NCBI RefSeq assembly: GCF_003172935.1
Contig: NZ_QGKS01000406.1
Location: forward strand, 1 to 64,000
Reading direction: 5' to 3'
DNA length: 64,000 nucleotides
Source: Micromonospora sicca
GTDB taxonomy: Bacteria > Actinomycetota > Actinomycetes > Mycobacteriales > Micromonosporaceae
The number at the start of each line of letters is the position of its first letter. Position 1 is the stretch's first letter. The notes beneath the pieces were generated by a model. The model made no database searches. It worked only from the letters and a program-made list of their open reading frames with translations, and was not told the origin of the DNA. This document shows positions 49,584-58,215 of this stretch, piece after piece. Made by a program: the position numbers and the translations under genes.

Positions 49584-51409
49584 GCGACACCGCCCGTCCC
49601 GGCCGGCGACCAGAGCCGCTGCGGTGCCCGGGTGCCGGGGAAGAGCAGGTCCACGAAGCGTTCGGCGGTCGGCTGCGGCTCGTGGTTGGCCAGGCCGGGC
49701 CGCTCGTTCGCCTCGATGAAGACGTGCTCCGGCCGGTCCGGGGCGGGCACCAGCAGGTCCAGCCCGGTCACCGGGATGTCCAACGCCCGGCTGGCCGCCA
49801 CGCACGCCTCGGCGATGGTCGGGTGCAGCTCGGCCGTGACGTCGTGGATGGTGCCGCCGGTGTGCAGGTTGGCGGTCCGGCGTACGGCGAGCACCTGACC
49901 CTCCGGAAGCACGTCGTGCATCCGGTGGCCGGCCTCCGCCACCACCTCGCGGGTCATGTCGTCGATCGGGATGCGGGATTCGCCGCCGGTGGCGGCGGCC
50001 CGGCGGCGACTCTGCCGCTCGATCAGCTCCGTGACGTCGTGCACCCCGTCGCCGGTGATCTGGGCGGGGCGGCGGACGGCGGCGGCCACCACCTCGTGGT
50101 CGATGACGATGACCCGCAGGTCCTCGCCGTCGCGCAGCTCCTCGATCAGCACGTCCGGGCAGAACCGCCGGGCCAGCTCCACCGCCGCGGTGAGCGCCTC
50201 GGCGGTGCGCACCCCGACGGTGATGCCGTTGCCCTGCTCGCCCCGAGCCGGCTTGACCACCACCGGGCCGACGTCCTCGAGGAAGGCCAGGTCGTCCGGC
50301 TCGCCGGTGGCGGTCCGCCCGCGCGGCACCGACAGCCCGGCCTCGGTGAGGATCCGCCGGGTGACCCGCTTGTCGTCGCAGCGGCTCATCGCCACCGCCG
50401 AGGTCAACTCGGACAGGGACTCGCGGGTGTGCACGGTCCGGCCGCCGTTGGTCAGCTTCAGCTCGCCCCACTGCGGGTCGGTGACCTCCACCCGGATGCC
50501 GCGCCGCATCGCCTCGTCGGCGACGATCCGCGCGTACGGGTTGAGCTCGTCGTATCCCTCCGGGGCGGCGGCCAGGAAGAGCCGCTCGTTGATCGGGTTC
50601 TTCCGCTTCACGCAGAGCGTGCCGGTGCGGTGGAAGCCGAGCCGCTCGTAGAGCCGGATCGCCCCCGAGTTCTCCGCGAGCACCGAGAGGTCCACGAAGG
50701 CCCGCCCCCGCTCGTCGAGCCGGTCGGCCAGTTCCGACAGCAGCGCCTGGCCGGTGCCGGGCGGCGCGTGGTTGAAGTCCACCGTCAGGCACCAGAGGCT
50801 GGCGCCGTTCTCCGGGTCGGCGAAGACTGCCACGTGGTCGACACCGGTGATGGTGCCGACGAGCTCACCGGTGGGCGCCTCGGCGACCAGGTGCAGGAAG
50901 CGATCGGTGCCGGCGTTGTCGACCAGCACCTCGACCGGCGCGGTCACCATGCCGTTGCGCGCGTAGATCCGGTTGACCGCGTCGGCGTCCGCGGCGTCGC
51001 GCAGCGGACGGATCACCAGGCCGGGGATCTCCGCGCCGGAGTCGGTGGCGGCCGGCCGGCGGTCGCCCAGTGGCAGCCGGTAGGTCAGCGACGGGTCGAT
51101 GAACAGCTCGTCCGGCAGCCGGGACACCAGCACGTGCGGGTCGCGCAGGTAGATGCAGATGTCCCGGGCGCCGGCCGCCTCGGAGCGCAGCACGTCGGCG
51201 ACGGCGGACTGGTCGGTGAAGGTCTGGCCGAAGACCAGCCGGCCCCAGCCGCAGTCCAGCACCACGCCGGCCGGGTCGGTGGGGCGCCGCGCGGGCTCGG
51301 GCGCGCCCGGGGCGACCGGGTCGCCGCCCGGACCGGTCCGCTCCCGGCGGCGGCCGAGCACCCGTTCCCGGTCGATACGCGCCGTGCCGGTGGCGAGGGT
51401 GTCGGTCAC
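49580..51409 (-). CDS. ngg: N-acetylglutaminylglutamine synthetase (GNAT + ATP-grasp)
   Basis: A 609-residue fusion. The N-terminal half carries a GNAT domain (CLTVDFNHAPPGTGQALLSELA, AENSGAIRLYERLGFHRTG); the C-terminal ~300 residues are ATP-grasp (VTRRILTEAGLSVPRG, VVVKPARGEQGNGITVGV, FIEANERPGLANHEP). This is the domain order of Ngg, which makes N-acetylglutaminylglutamine, the precursor of the osmolyte NAGGN. The GTG at 51409 follows the amidotransferase stop by two bases. It overlaps the peptidase gene by 4 bases. The ~45-residue Arg/Pro-rich start is unusual. Confidence 0.93.
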   Translation of the reverse strand: MTDTLATGTARIDRERVLGRRRERTGPGGDPVAPGAPEPARRPTDPAGVVLDCGWGRLVFGQTFTDQSAVADVLRSEAAGARDICIYLRDPHVLVSRLPDELFIDPSLTYRLPLGDRRPAATDSGAEIPGLVIRPLRDAADADAVNRIYARNGMVTAPVEVLVDNAGTDRFLHLVAEAPTGELVGTITGVDHVAVFADPENGASLWCLTVDFNHAPPGTGQALLSELADRLDERGRAFVDLSVLAENSGAIRLYERLGFHRTGTLCVKRKNPINERLFLAAAPEGYDELNPYARIVADEAMRRGIRVEVTDPQWGELKLTNGGRTVHTRESLSELTSAVAMSRCDDKRVTRRILTEAGLSVPRGRTATGEPDDLAFLEDVGPVVVKPARGEQGNGITVGVRTAEALTAAVELARRFCPDVLIEELRDGEDLRVIVIDHEVVAAAVRRPAQITGDGVHDVTELIERQSRRRAAATGGESRIPIDDMTREVVAEAGHRMHDVLPEGQVLAVRRTANLHTGGTIHDVTAELHPTIAEACVAASRALDIPVTGLDLLVPAPDRPEHVFIEANERPGLANHEPQPTAERFVDLLFPGTRAPQRLWSPAGTGGVA

Positions 51410-51411
51410 GG

Positions 51412-53196
51412 TCAGTCGATTCCGTGGCTCTGGAGCCACATTTCCAGGAGTCCCAGTTGCCACAGCTTGTTTCCGTTCAACGGGGTCAGTTCGGCGTTCG
51501 GGTCGGCGAGCAGCGCGTCGACGTAGTCGGCGCGGAACAGGCCGCGGCGGCGGGCCTCGGGCGCGGAGAGCGCGTCGCGTACCCGGTCGAGGAGCTTGCC
51601 CTCCAGGTGGGTGAGGCCCGGCACCGGGAAGTAGCCCTTGGGCCGGTCGATCACCTCGTGCGGGAGGACCCGGCGGCCGATCTCCTTGAGCACGCCCTTG
51701 CCGCCCTGGGCCAGCTTCAGCTCGGGTGGGCAGCCCGCCGCCAGTTCCACGAACTCGTGGTCGAGGAACGGCACCCGGGCCTCCAGCCCGTGCGCCATAG
51801 TCATGTTGTCGACCCGCTTCACCGGGTCGTCGGTCAGCATGACCTGGGTGTCGATCCGCAAGCCGGCGTCGACCGCGGTCTGCGCGCCCGGCCGGCCCAG
51901 GTGCCCGGCCACGAAGTCCCGCGCCGGGTCGCCCTCGGCGAGCCACGCCGGGTTGAGCACCCGGGCCAGGCCGGCCGCGTCCCGGTCGAAGAACGCCTTC
52001 GCGTACGTCTCGAGCGCCTGTTCCCGGTCGACGCCGGCCAGCGGCGGGTACCAGTGGTAGCCGCCCAGGATCTCGTCCGCGCCCTGGCCGGACTGGACCA
52101 CCTTGACGTGCCGGGCGACCTCCTGGCTGAGCAGGTAGAACGCCACGCAGTCGTGGCTGACCATCGGTTCGCTCATGGCCGCGACGGCGGCCTCCAGCGG
52201 CGGCAGCAGGTCGCCGGTGGGCACCTTGATCTGGTGGTGGTCGGTGTCGAAGGTCTTCGCCACCAGGTCGGAGTAGACGAACTCGTCGCCCTCCCGGCCG
52301 CCGACCGCCTCGAAGCCGATGGAGAAGGTGGCGAGCCCGGACTGGCCCTCCCCGGCGAGCAGCGCGACGACCAGGCTCGAGTCGAGGCCGCCGGAGAGCA
52401 GCACGCCGACCGGCACGTCGGCCACCATCCGGCGGCGTACCGCGGTGGTCAGCGACTCCAGCAGCGCGTCCTGCCAGTCCCGCTCGGACCAGTCGGCGCG
52501 CTCGGCGGCCCGGCTGAACGCGGGGTCCCAGTAGACCCGCTCGCGGGTGGAGCCGTCCGGCTCGTAGACCCGGACGGTGGCCGGGGGCAGCTTGGTGACG
52601 CCGCGCGGGATGGTCCGCGGCGGCGGCACGATGCTGTGGAAGCTGAGGTAGTGGGCGAGCGCCACCGGGTCGATCGAGGTGTCGATCCCGCCGCCGGCCA
52701 GCAGCGCCGGCAGGGTGCTGGCGAAGCGCACCACGCCGGGCGTCTCGGCCAGGTAGAGCGGCTTGATGCCGAGCCGGTCCCGGGCCAGCACCAGGCGGCC
52801 GCTGTCCCGTTCGCTGATCGCCACGGCGAACATGCCGATCAGGTGGTCGACGAAGTCGAGCCCCCACTCGGCGTACGCCTTGACCACCACCTCGCTGTCG
52901 CCGGACGAGAAGAAGCGGTGCCCCTTGGCCCGCAACTCCTGGCGCAGTTCCCGGTAGTTGTAGATGCAGCCGTTGAAGACGCCGGTCAGACCAGAGGCGG
53001 CGTCGACCAGCGGCTGTCCGCTCGCCGCGGACATGTCGATGATCTTCAGGCGGCGGTGCCCGAGGGCCGTCGGGCCCTGGGACCAGACCCCGCTGTCGTC
53101 CGGTCCCCGGTCACTCATCGTGGCCGCCATCCGCTCCACCGCCGCGACGTCGGCGCGCGAGCCGTCCCGACGGAACTCCCCAGCCAGTCCGCACAT
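51412..53196 (-). CDS. asnO: N-acetylglutaminylglutamine amidotransferase (AsnB-like)
   Basis: A 594-residue asparagine-synthetase-type enzyme that amidates N-acetylglutaminylglutamine to NAGGN. The ATG at 53196 places the glutaminase nucleophile at Cys2 (MCGLAGEF); the TTG nine bases earlier was rejected because it would block Cys2. Glutaminase marks include GRLVLARDRLGIKPLY, and the synthetase P-loop is VLLSGGLDSSLVVALL with GQGADEILGGY. The association with ngg and the M42 peptidase separates it from ordinary asparagine synthetase. First gene of the operon. Confidence 0.93.
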   Translation of the reverse strand: MCGLAGEFRRDGSRADVAAVERMAATMSDRGPDDSGVWSQGPTALGHRRLKIIDMSAASGQPLVDAASGLTGVFNGCIYNYRELRQELRAKGHRFFSSGDSEVVVKAYAEWGLDFVDHLIGMFAVAISERDSGRLVLARDRLGIKPLYLAETPGVVRFASTLPALLAGGGIDTSIDPVALAHYLSFHSIVPPPRTIPRGVTKLPPATVRVYEPDGSTRERVYWDPAFSRAAERADWSERDWQDALLESLTTAVRRRMVADVPVGVLLSGGLDSSLVVALLAGEGQSGLATFSIGFEAVGGREGDEFVYSDLVAKTFDTDHHQIKVPTGDLLPPLEAAVAAMSEPMVSHDCVAFYLLSQEVARHVKVVQSGQGADEILGGYHWYPPLAGVDREQALETYAKAFFDRDAAGLARVLNPAWLAEGDPARDFVAGHLGRPGAQTAVDAGLRIDTQVMLTDDPVKRVDNMTMAHGLEARVPFLDHEFVELAAGCPPELKLAQGGKGVLKEIGRRVLPHEVIDRPKGYFPVPGLTHLEGKLLDRVRDALSAPEARRRGLFRADYVDALLADPNAELTPLNGNKLWQLGLLEMWLQSHGID

Positions 53197-53344
53197 GCCG
53201 CGCAATGCTGCCAGAGGTGGCCACAGTTCGCCTGTTGAGCTGATGCTACGGCGTTACGTGTTTGCTAGGGTGCGCGCCTCTCGATTCCTGGGCGCTGCCA
53301 GCGCCGACGTTCCTGCCGACGGCCCGCGCGGTGCCCGAATCGCA

Positions 53345-53379
53345 CCGGGCCCACGGTGTGACAAACACCGCAGGCCCGG
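53345..53379 (-). terminator. Terminator after msrA
   Basis: CCGGGCC (53345-53351) pairs with GGCCCGG (53373-53379) and an inner CGGTGT pairs with ACACCG, leaving a 5-base loop. It lies between the msrA stop and the asnO start on the same strand, so it should insulate the osmoprotectant operon. Confidence 0.8.
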
Positions 53380-53398
53380 GAAACGGACATCAGGTCGG

Positions 53399-54061
53399 TC
53401 AGCCGGCGGTACGCGCCACGCCCACCGGGCAGCTCAGCCCGTTGGGACCGTGGTTGCAGTACCCGTTCGGGTTCTTGGTGGGGGCCAGGTACTGCTGGTG
53501 GTAGTCCTCGGCGAAGTAGTAGCGGCCGAGCGGGGCGATCTCCGTGGTGATCTCACCCTTGCCGGCCCGCGCCACGATCGGCGCGAACGCGTCCCGGGAC
53601 GCCTGCGCGGTGGCGAGCTGGTCCTCGGTGGTGGTGTAGATCGCCGACCGGTACTGCGTACCGACGTCGTTGCCCTGGCGCATGCCCTGGGTCGGGTCGT
53701 GGTTCTCCCAGAAGACCTTGAGCAGGTCCTCGTAGCTGATCCTCGCGGAGTCGTAGACCACCTGGACCACCTCGGCGTGCCCGGTCATGCCCGAGCAGAC
53801 CTCCTCGTAGGTCGGGTTCGGGGTGACGCCACCCGCGTAGCCGGCCGACGTGGTGACCACACCGGGCAGGGTCCAGAACAGCCGCTCGGCGCCCCAGAAG
53901 CAGCCCATTCCGAAGACGGCGACCTGCGAGCCCTCGGGGAAGGGGCCCTTCAGCGAGGACGGGAGCACCTCGTGCCGGTCACCGATCGGCATCGCGATCG
54001 GGCGGCCCGGCAGGGCCTGGTCGGGGGTGGGCAGCTCGGCCTTCATGCGGCGAAGGAACAC
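53399..54061 (-). CDS. msrA: Peptide-methionine (S)-S-oxide reductase MsrA
   Basis: A 220-residue MsrA. The catalytic cysteine is C54 in FGMGCFWGAERLFW. Other conserved blocks are SAGYAGGVTPNPTYEEVCSGMTGHAEVV, FWENHDPTQGMRQGNDVGTQYRSAIY and the C-terminal YCNHGPNGLSCP holding resolving cysteines. It repairs methionine sulfoxide in proteins. No signal peptide is seen, so it is cytoplasmic. It is a single gene between the NAGGN operon and the HIT gene. Confidence 0.97.
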   Translation of the reverse strand: MFLRRMKAELPTPDQALPGRPIAMPIGDRHEVLPSSLKGPFPEGSQVAVFGMGCFWGAERLFWTLPGVVTTSAGYAGGVTPNPTYEEVCSGMTGHAEVVQVVYDSARISYEDLLKVFWENHDPTQGMRQGNDVGTQYRSAIYTTTEDQLATAQASRDAFAPIVARAGKGEITTEIAPLGRYYFAEDYHQQYLAPTKNPNGYCNHGPNGLSCPVGVARTAG

Positions 54062-54135
54062 GGTGGGACTCCTTTCCTACCTCTCCCAGCCTGCAACACC
54101 GCCAGGCCCCGCTTCCTTACCCGGCCGACTCGCGG

Positions 54136-54552
54136 TCAGGCCGGCACGGCCGAGGCCACCCGCCGGGCGAACCCCTCGGCTTCGGCGTCGTCGGTGTACC
54201 GGGTCCGGGGCCAGAAGAAACCGCGCAGGCCGTCCCCCTTGGTCCGGGGCACCACGTGGGTGTGCAGGTGCGGCACCGACTGGGACACCTTGTTGTTGAT
54301 CGCCACGAACGTCCCACCGGCCCCCAGACCGGTCTCCACCGCCAGGGCCAACCGCTGCACGAGACCGAAGTACCCGGCCAGCGCCTCCGCCGGCAGGTCG
54401 CTCAGGGTGACCAGGTGGGTCCGCGGCACCACCAGGACGTGACCCTTGAACACCGGCCGGGTGTCCAGGAAGGCCACCCCGTCCGGCTCGTCGGCGACGG
54501 TGAACGCGGGCACCTCACCCGCCACGATCCCGCAGAACACGCACCCGCTCAT
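54136..54552 (-). CDS. HIT family protein
   Basis: A 138-residue histidine-triad protein. The triad is SVPHLHTHVVP (H95, H97, H99). The N-terminal CVFCGIVAGEVPAFTV carries the CxxC-type zinc start of the HinT-like branch. It probably hydrolyses AMP-lysine-type or other nucleoside phosphoramidates. A region C-terminal to the motif (KGDGLRGFFWPRTRY) is characteristic of an actinobacterial subgroup. It is divergent from metB. Confidence 0.93.
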   Translation of the reverse strand: MSGCVFCGIVAGEVPAFTVADEPDGVAFLDTRPVFKGHVLVVPRTHLVTLSDLPAEALAGYFGLVQRLALAVETGLGAGGTFVAINNKVSQSVPHLHTHVVPRTKGDGLRGFFWPRTRYTDDAEAEGFARRVASAVPA

Positions 54553-54682
54553 CGGGCCAGGTTAGGCGCTCGACGGGTCCGCCGCCGTGCGGCGTAGTCC
54601 CAGCCGCCCCGGCATCACCGGTGTTGTGACCCGCGTCCGGGTTCCAGCCGGTGGGACGGGCGGGAGGACTAACGTCTGCGGA

Positions 54683-55822
54683 ATGAGTCACGGCTTCGAG
54701 ACGCTCGCCATCCACGCCGGCCAGGACCCGGAGGCCCGCACCGGCGCGGTGATCCCACCGATCTACCAGACCAGCACCTACGCGCAGGACGCCGTCGGGA
54801 CGCCCCGCGAGGGCTACGAATACAGCCGTTCCGGCAACCCGACCCGGGACGCGCTCCAGGAGTGCCTGGCCGCGCTGGAGGGTGGGCCCGTCGGGCTCGC
54901 CTTCGCCAGCGGCCTGGCCGCCGAGGACACCCTGCTGCGCACCATCTGCAAGCCGGGCGACCACGTGGTGATCCCGGACGACGCGTACGGCGGCACGTAC
55001 CGGCTCTTCGCCAAGGTCGCGGAGCGCTGGGGGCTCGACTTCACCCCGGCCCGGGTCTCCGACCCGGACGCGGTGCGGGCCGCGATCCGCGCCACCACGA
55101 AGATCGTCTGGGTGGAGACGCCGACCAACCCGCTGCTCGGCATCGCCGACATCGCCGCCCTGGCCGCCGTCACGCACGACGCCAACGCGCTCCTGGTGGT
55201 CGACAACACCTTCGCCTCGCCGTACCTCCAGCAGCCGATCACCCTCGGCGCGGACGTGGTGGTCCACTCGACCACGAAGTACATCGGCGGGCACTCCGAT
55301 GTGGTCGGTGGCGCGCTGATCGCCGCCGACGCCGGGCTCGGCGAGGGGCTGCGCTACCACCAGAACGCGATGGGCGCGGTCAACGGCCCGTTCGACGCCT
55401 GGCTCACCCTGCGCGGCATCAAGACCCTCGGCGTACGGATGGACCGACACTGCGACAACGCCGAGCGGATCGCCGCGTACCTGGACGGGCACGCCAAGGT
55501 CGGCCAGGTCAGCTACCCGGGCCTGCCGTCGCACCCGGGCCACGAGGTGGCCGCCAAGCAGATGCGCCGGTTCGGCGGCATGATCTCGTTCCGCGCCGCG
55601 GGCGGCGAGGAGCACGCGGTGGAGATCTGCAACCGCACGAAGCTCTTCGTGCTCGCCGAGTCGCTCGGCGGCGTGGAGTCCCTGATCGAGCACCCGGGCC
55701 GGATGACACACGCAAGTGCTGCCGGCTCGCCGCTTGAAGTTCCCGGCGATCTCGTGCGACTGTCTGTCGGCATCGAGACGGTCGACGACCTGCTCGCCGA
55801 TCTGGAGCAGGCGCTGGGCTGA
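54683..55822 (+). CDS. metB: Cystathionine gamma-synthase
   Basis: A 379-residue Cys/Met-metabolism PLP enzyme. The PLP lysine is K199 in VVHSTTKYIGGHSD. The N-terminus TLAIHAGQDPEARTGAVIPPIYQTSTY and EYSRSGNPTRDALQECLAALEGG are hallmark blocks. The final SLGGVESLIEHPGRMTHAS is typical of gamma-synthases and gamma-lyases; the two cannot be separated with certainty here. The ATG at 54683 follows GGAGG-like bases. It makes cystathionine from O-acyl-homoserine and cysteine. Confidence 0.93.
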   Translation: MSHGFETLAIHAGQDPEARTGAVIPPIYQTSTYAQDAVGTPREGYEYSRSGNPTRDALQECLAALEGGPVGLAFASGLAAEDTLLRTICKPGDHVVIPDDAYGGTYRLFAKVAERWGLDFTPARVSDPDAVRAAIRATTKIVWVETPTNPLLGIADIAALAAVTHDANALLVVDNTFASPYLQQPITLGADVVVHSTTKYIGGHSDVVGGALIAADAGLGEGLRYHQNAMGAVNGPFDAWLTLRGIKTLGVRMDRHCDNAERIAAYLDGHAKVGQVSYPGLPSHPGHEVAAKQMRRFGGMISFRAAGGEEHAVEICNRTKLFVLAESLGGVESLIEHPGRMTHASAAGSPLEVPGDLVRLSVGIETVDDLLADLEQALG

Positions 55823-55840
55823 CCGCTGGGGAGGGTGGCC

Positions 55841-57244
55841 GTGCAGGACATCATGCCGACCTGGGTGGGGGCGACCGCCAAGCAGATCGCCCGAGGCGTA
55901 CGCCGGGGTGACGTCTCCGCCACCCAGGTCGTCGCCGACCACCTGGACCACATCGCCCGGGCCGACGCCGACCTCGCCGCGTTCCGCGCGGTACGCGGCG
56001 GGGAGGCGATCACCGAGGCGGAGAAGGTCGACGAGCAGGAGGACCTGGCCAACCTCCCGCTGGCCGGGGTGCCGGTCGCGGTCAAGGAGAACACCCCGGT
56101 CGCCGGCCTGCCCACCTGGAACGGGTCGGCGGCCGTGCGTACCGCCGTGGCGGAGGCCGACCACGAGGTGGTCCGGCGGCTGCGCGGCGCGGGCGCGGTG
56201 ATCCTCGGGGTGACCCGGATGCCGGAACTCGGCCTCTGGGCGCTCACCGACGACGAGACCGGGGTGACCTGCAACCCGTGGGACCGGCGGCGCACCCCGG
56301 GCGGTTCGTCCGGGGGCGCGGCCGCCGCGGTGGCCGCCGGGCTGGTGCCGATCGCGCACGGCAACGACGGCCTCGGCTCGATCCGCATCCCGGCCGCCTG
56401 CTGCGGCCTGGTCGGGCTCAAGCCCGGCCGGGGCGTCGTCCCCTGCCAGCTCGGCGCGGAGGACTGGTTCGGCCTCACCGAGCACGGCATGCTGACCACC
56501 ACGGTCGCCGACGCGGCCGTCGGCTTCCAGGTGCTCGCCGGCCGCCGTCAGGAGAAGCTGGTTCCGCCGTCGCGGCTGCGGGTCGGCGTCTCGCTGCGCT
56601 CCCCGGTGCGCGGCGTCGCGCCGGACGCGCCCAACCGCGACGCGGTGGCCGCGGCCGGCCGGCTGCTCGCCGCGGCCGGGCACGACACCGTCCCCGCCGA
56701 CCCGGTCTACCCGGCCCGGCTGGGCCTGCAGGGCATCGCCACCTGGTTCGCGGCGGCCGCCGCCGACGTGCAGGCCGCCGGGCTGGAGCGGCGGGTCCTG
56801 CAGCGGCGCAGCCGCCGGCACGTCGCGCTCGGCGAGTGGGCGCAGCGGCGCGGGTACGTCCGGGAGGCCGACCGGGCCGCCTGGCGTGAGCGTTCGGTGA
56901 ACTTCTTCGGCGACCACTCGGTCGACCTGCTGCTCACCCCGGCGCTGGCCGGCCCGCCGCCGGCGGCCGCCGGCTGGTCAGGCCGCTCCTGGGTGGCGAA
57001 CATGACGGCCAACATCCGGTACGCCCCGTACGCCGCCCCGTGGAACATCGCCGGCCTGCCCGCCATCGTGGTGCCGGTCGGCCGGCGTCCGGACGGGCTG
57101 CCCGTCGCCGTGCAGCTGGTCGGGCCGCCCGGTTCGGAGCTGCTGCTGCTCGGCATCGCCGGCCAGTTCGAGATGCAGGCCCCGTGGCAGCGGCACGCCC
57201 CGGGCTACCCGCGAGTGGGCACGGGGTCGCCGGCCGCGGCATGA
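55841..57244 (+). CDS. Amidase (amidase signature family)
   Basis: A 467-residue amidase. The Ser-cisSer-Lys triad is visible: Lys near 82 (VPVAVKENTPVAG), GGSSGG near 155, and Ser near 180 (GLGSIRIPAACCGLVGLKP). The start is placed at the GTG at 55841, seven bases after GGGGAGG; a GTG six bases earlier would leave no spacing. It could be a stand-alone amidase or GatA-like, but lacks gatB/gatC neighbours. It follows metB by 18 bases and may share its transcript. Confidence 0.92.
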   Translation: MQDIMPTWVGATAKQIARGVRRGDVSATQVVADHLDHIARADADLAAFRAVRGGEAITEAEKVDEQEDLANLPLAGVPVAVKENTPVAGLPTWNGSAAVRTAVAEADHEVVRRLRGAGAVILGVTRMPELGLWALTDDETGVTCNPWDRRRTPGGSSGGAAAAVAAGLVPIAHGNDGLGSIRIPAACCGLVGLKPGRGVVPCQLGAEDWFGLTEHGMLTTTVADAAVGFQVLAGRRQEKLVPPSRLRVGVSLRSPVRGVAPDAPNRDAVAAAGRLLAAAGHDTVPADPVYPARLGLQGIATWFAAAAADVQAAGLERRVLQRRSRRHVALGEWAQRRGYVREADRAAWRERSVNFFGDHSVDLLLTPALAGPPPAAAGWSGRSWVANMTANIRYAPYAAPWNIAGLPAIVVPVGRRPDGLPVAVQLVGPPGSELLLLGIAGQFEMQAPWQRHAPGYPRVGTGSPAAA

Positions 57245-57288
57245 TCGACTAGCGTGTGCGCGACTTCCACGGCGCACGGGGGGCAGAC

Positions 57289-58215
57289 ATGCGGTGCCAC
57301 ATCTGCGGGGCCGAGCCGACCACGCCCGTCGGCGACTGCCCTGGCTGCGGTACGTCGTCGGACCGGCCCGCCCTGTCGCCGGGCAGGCCGACCTATCCGG
57401 TGCGTGGGCTCGGGGTGGCCGCCGCGGTCGGCGTCGGTCTCACCACGCTGTTGTACACGCTGGTGGCGCTCGCCCCGGCGGTGAACGCCCTGCTGTCCCG
57501 CCAGGCCGGGACGGCGGGTGACCCGGGTGCCGGCCGCGGTGCCACGGTGGCCGAGGGCCTGCTCTCCCTGTCGTACCTGGTCGTCCTTCTCACCACCGCG
57601 GCGCTGGTCATGATCTGGATGTTCCGGGCGCGGAAGAACACGGACGCCTTTCCGGGAGTGCGGTCGTCCCTGGCCCCGCACTGGGCGATCACTGGCTGGT
57701 GGGTGCCCGTCGCCAGCCTCGGCGTGCCGTGTGCCGTGATGGTCGGCATCGTCCGGGAGAGCCTCGGCCGGGGCCGGCTCCGGGCGCTGGTCGCCCTCTG
57801 GTGGGTGGCCTGGCTGGGCTTCGGCTTCGCCGACCTGCTCAGCAACCTCGCCCAGGCCAGGGCCGACGTGCGGCTGGCCCGGCAGGGGGCGTCGCCGGAC
57901 TTCGACCACTACCGCGAGGCGGCCCTGCGGAACGCCCTGCCGGTGCTGGCCTGCCTGGTCGCCGGGGTGTCGCTGATCGTGCTGGTGCTGCGGGTGTCCG
58001 CCGCCCAGCAGACCCGGATCGACGGGGCCACCCCGGTATGGCCGGCCGTCGCCCTGCCGGTGCCCGGGGCCGCGGTGCCGCCGGCGTCACGGGAGTCCGT
58101 ACCGGTCGGACAGCCGGCGTCGCCGGTGACCGGGCCGTCGCAGCGGGTTCCCGTGGACGCGAACCCCGCGTCGCCATCGGTGCCGGAAGCGGCGGGTGGC
58201 ACGATCGGGGCATGA
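57289..58215 (+). CDS. DUF4328 domain-containing membrane protein with zinc ribbon
   Basis: A 308-residue protein. It begins with a zinc ribbon (CHICG ... CPGCG), then about six membrane segments. The DUF4328 core includes LVMIWMFRARKNTDAFPG, HWAITGWWVPVASLGVP and ALVALWWVAWLGFGFADLLSN. A ~60-residue Pro/Val/Ser-rich tail ends the protein. The ATG at 57289 with a G-rich ribosome site is preferred over an upstream GTG. The stop overlaps the ilvA start (ATGA). Function unknown. Confidence 0.88.
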   Translation: MRCHICGAEPTTPVGDCPGCGTSSDRPALSPGRPTYPVRGLGVAAAVGVGLTTLLYTLVALAPAVNALLSRQAGTAGDPGAGRGATVAEGLLSLSYLVVLLTTAALVMIWMFRARKNTDAFPGVRSSLAPHWAITGWWVPVASLGVPCAVMVGIVRESLGRGRLRALVALWWVAWLGFGFADLLSNLAQARADVRLARQGASPDFDHYREAALRNALPVLACLVAGVSLIVLVLRVSAAQQTRIDGATPVWPAVALPVPGAAVPPASRESVPVGQPASPVTGPSQRVPVDANPASPSVPEAAGGTIGA

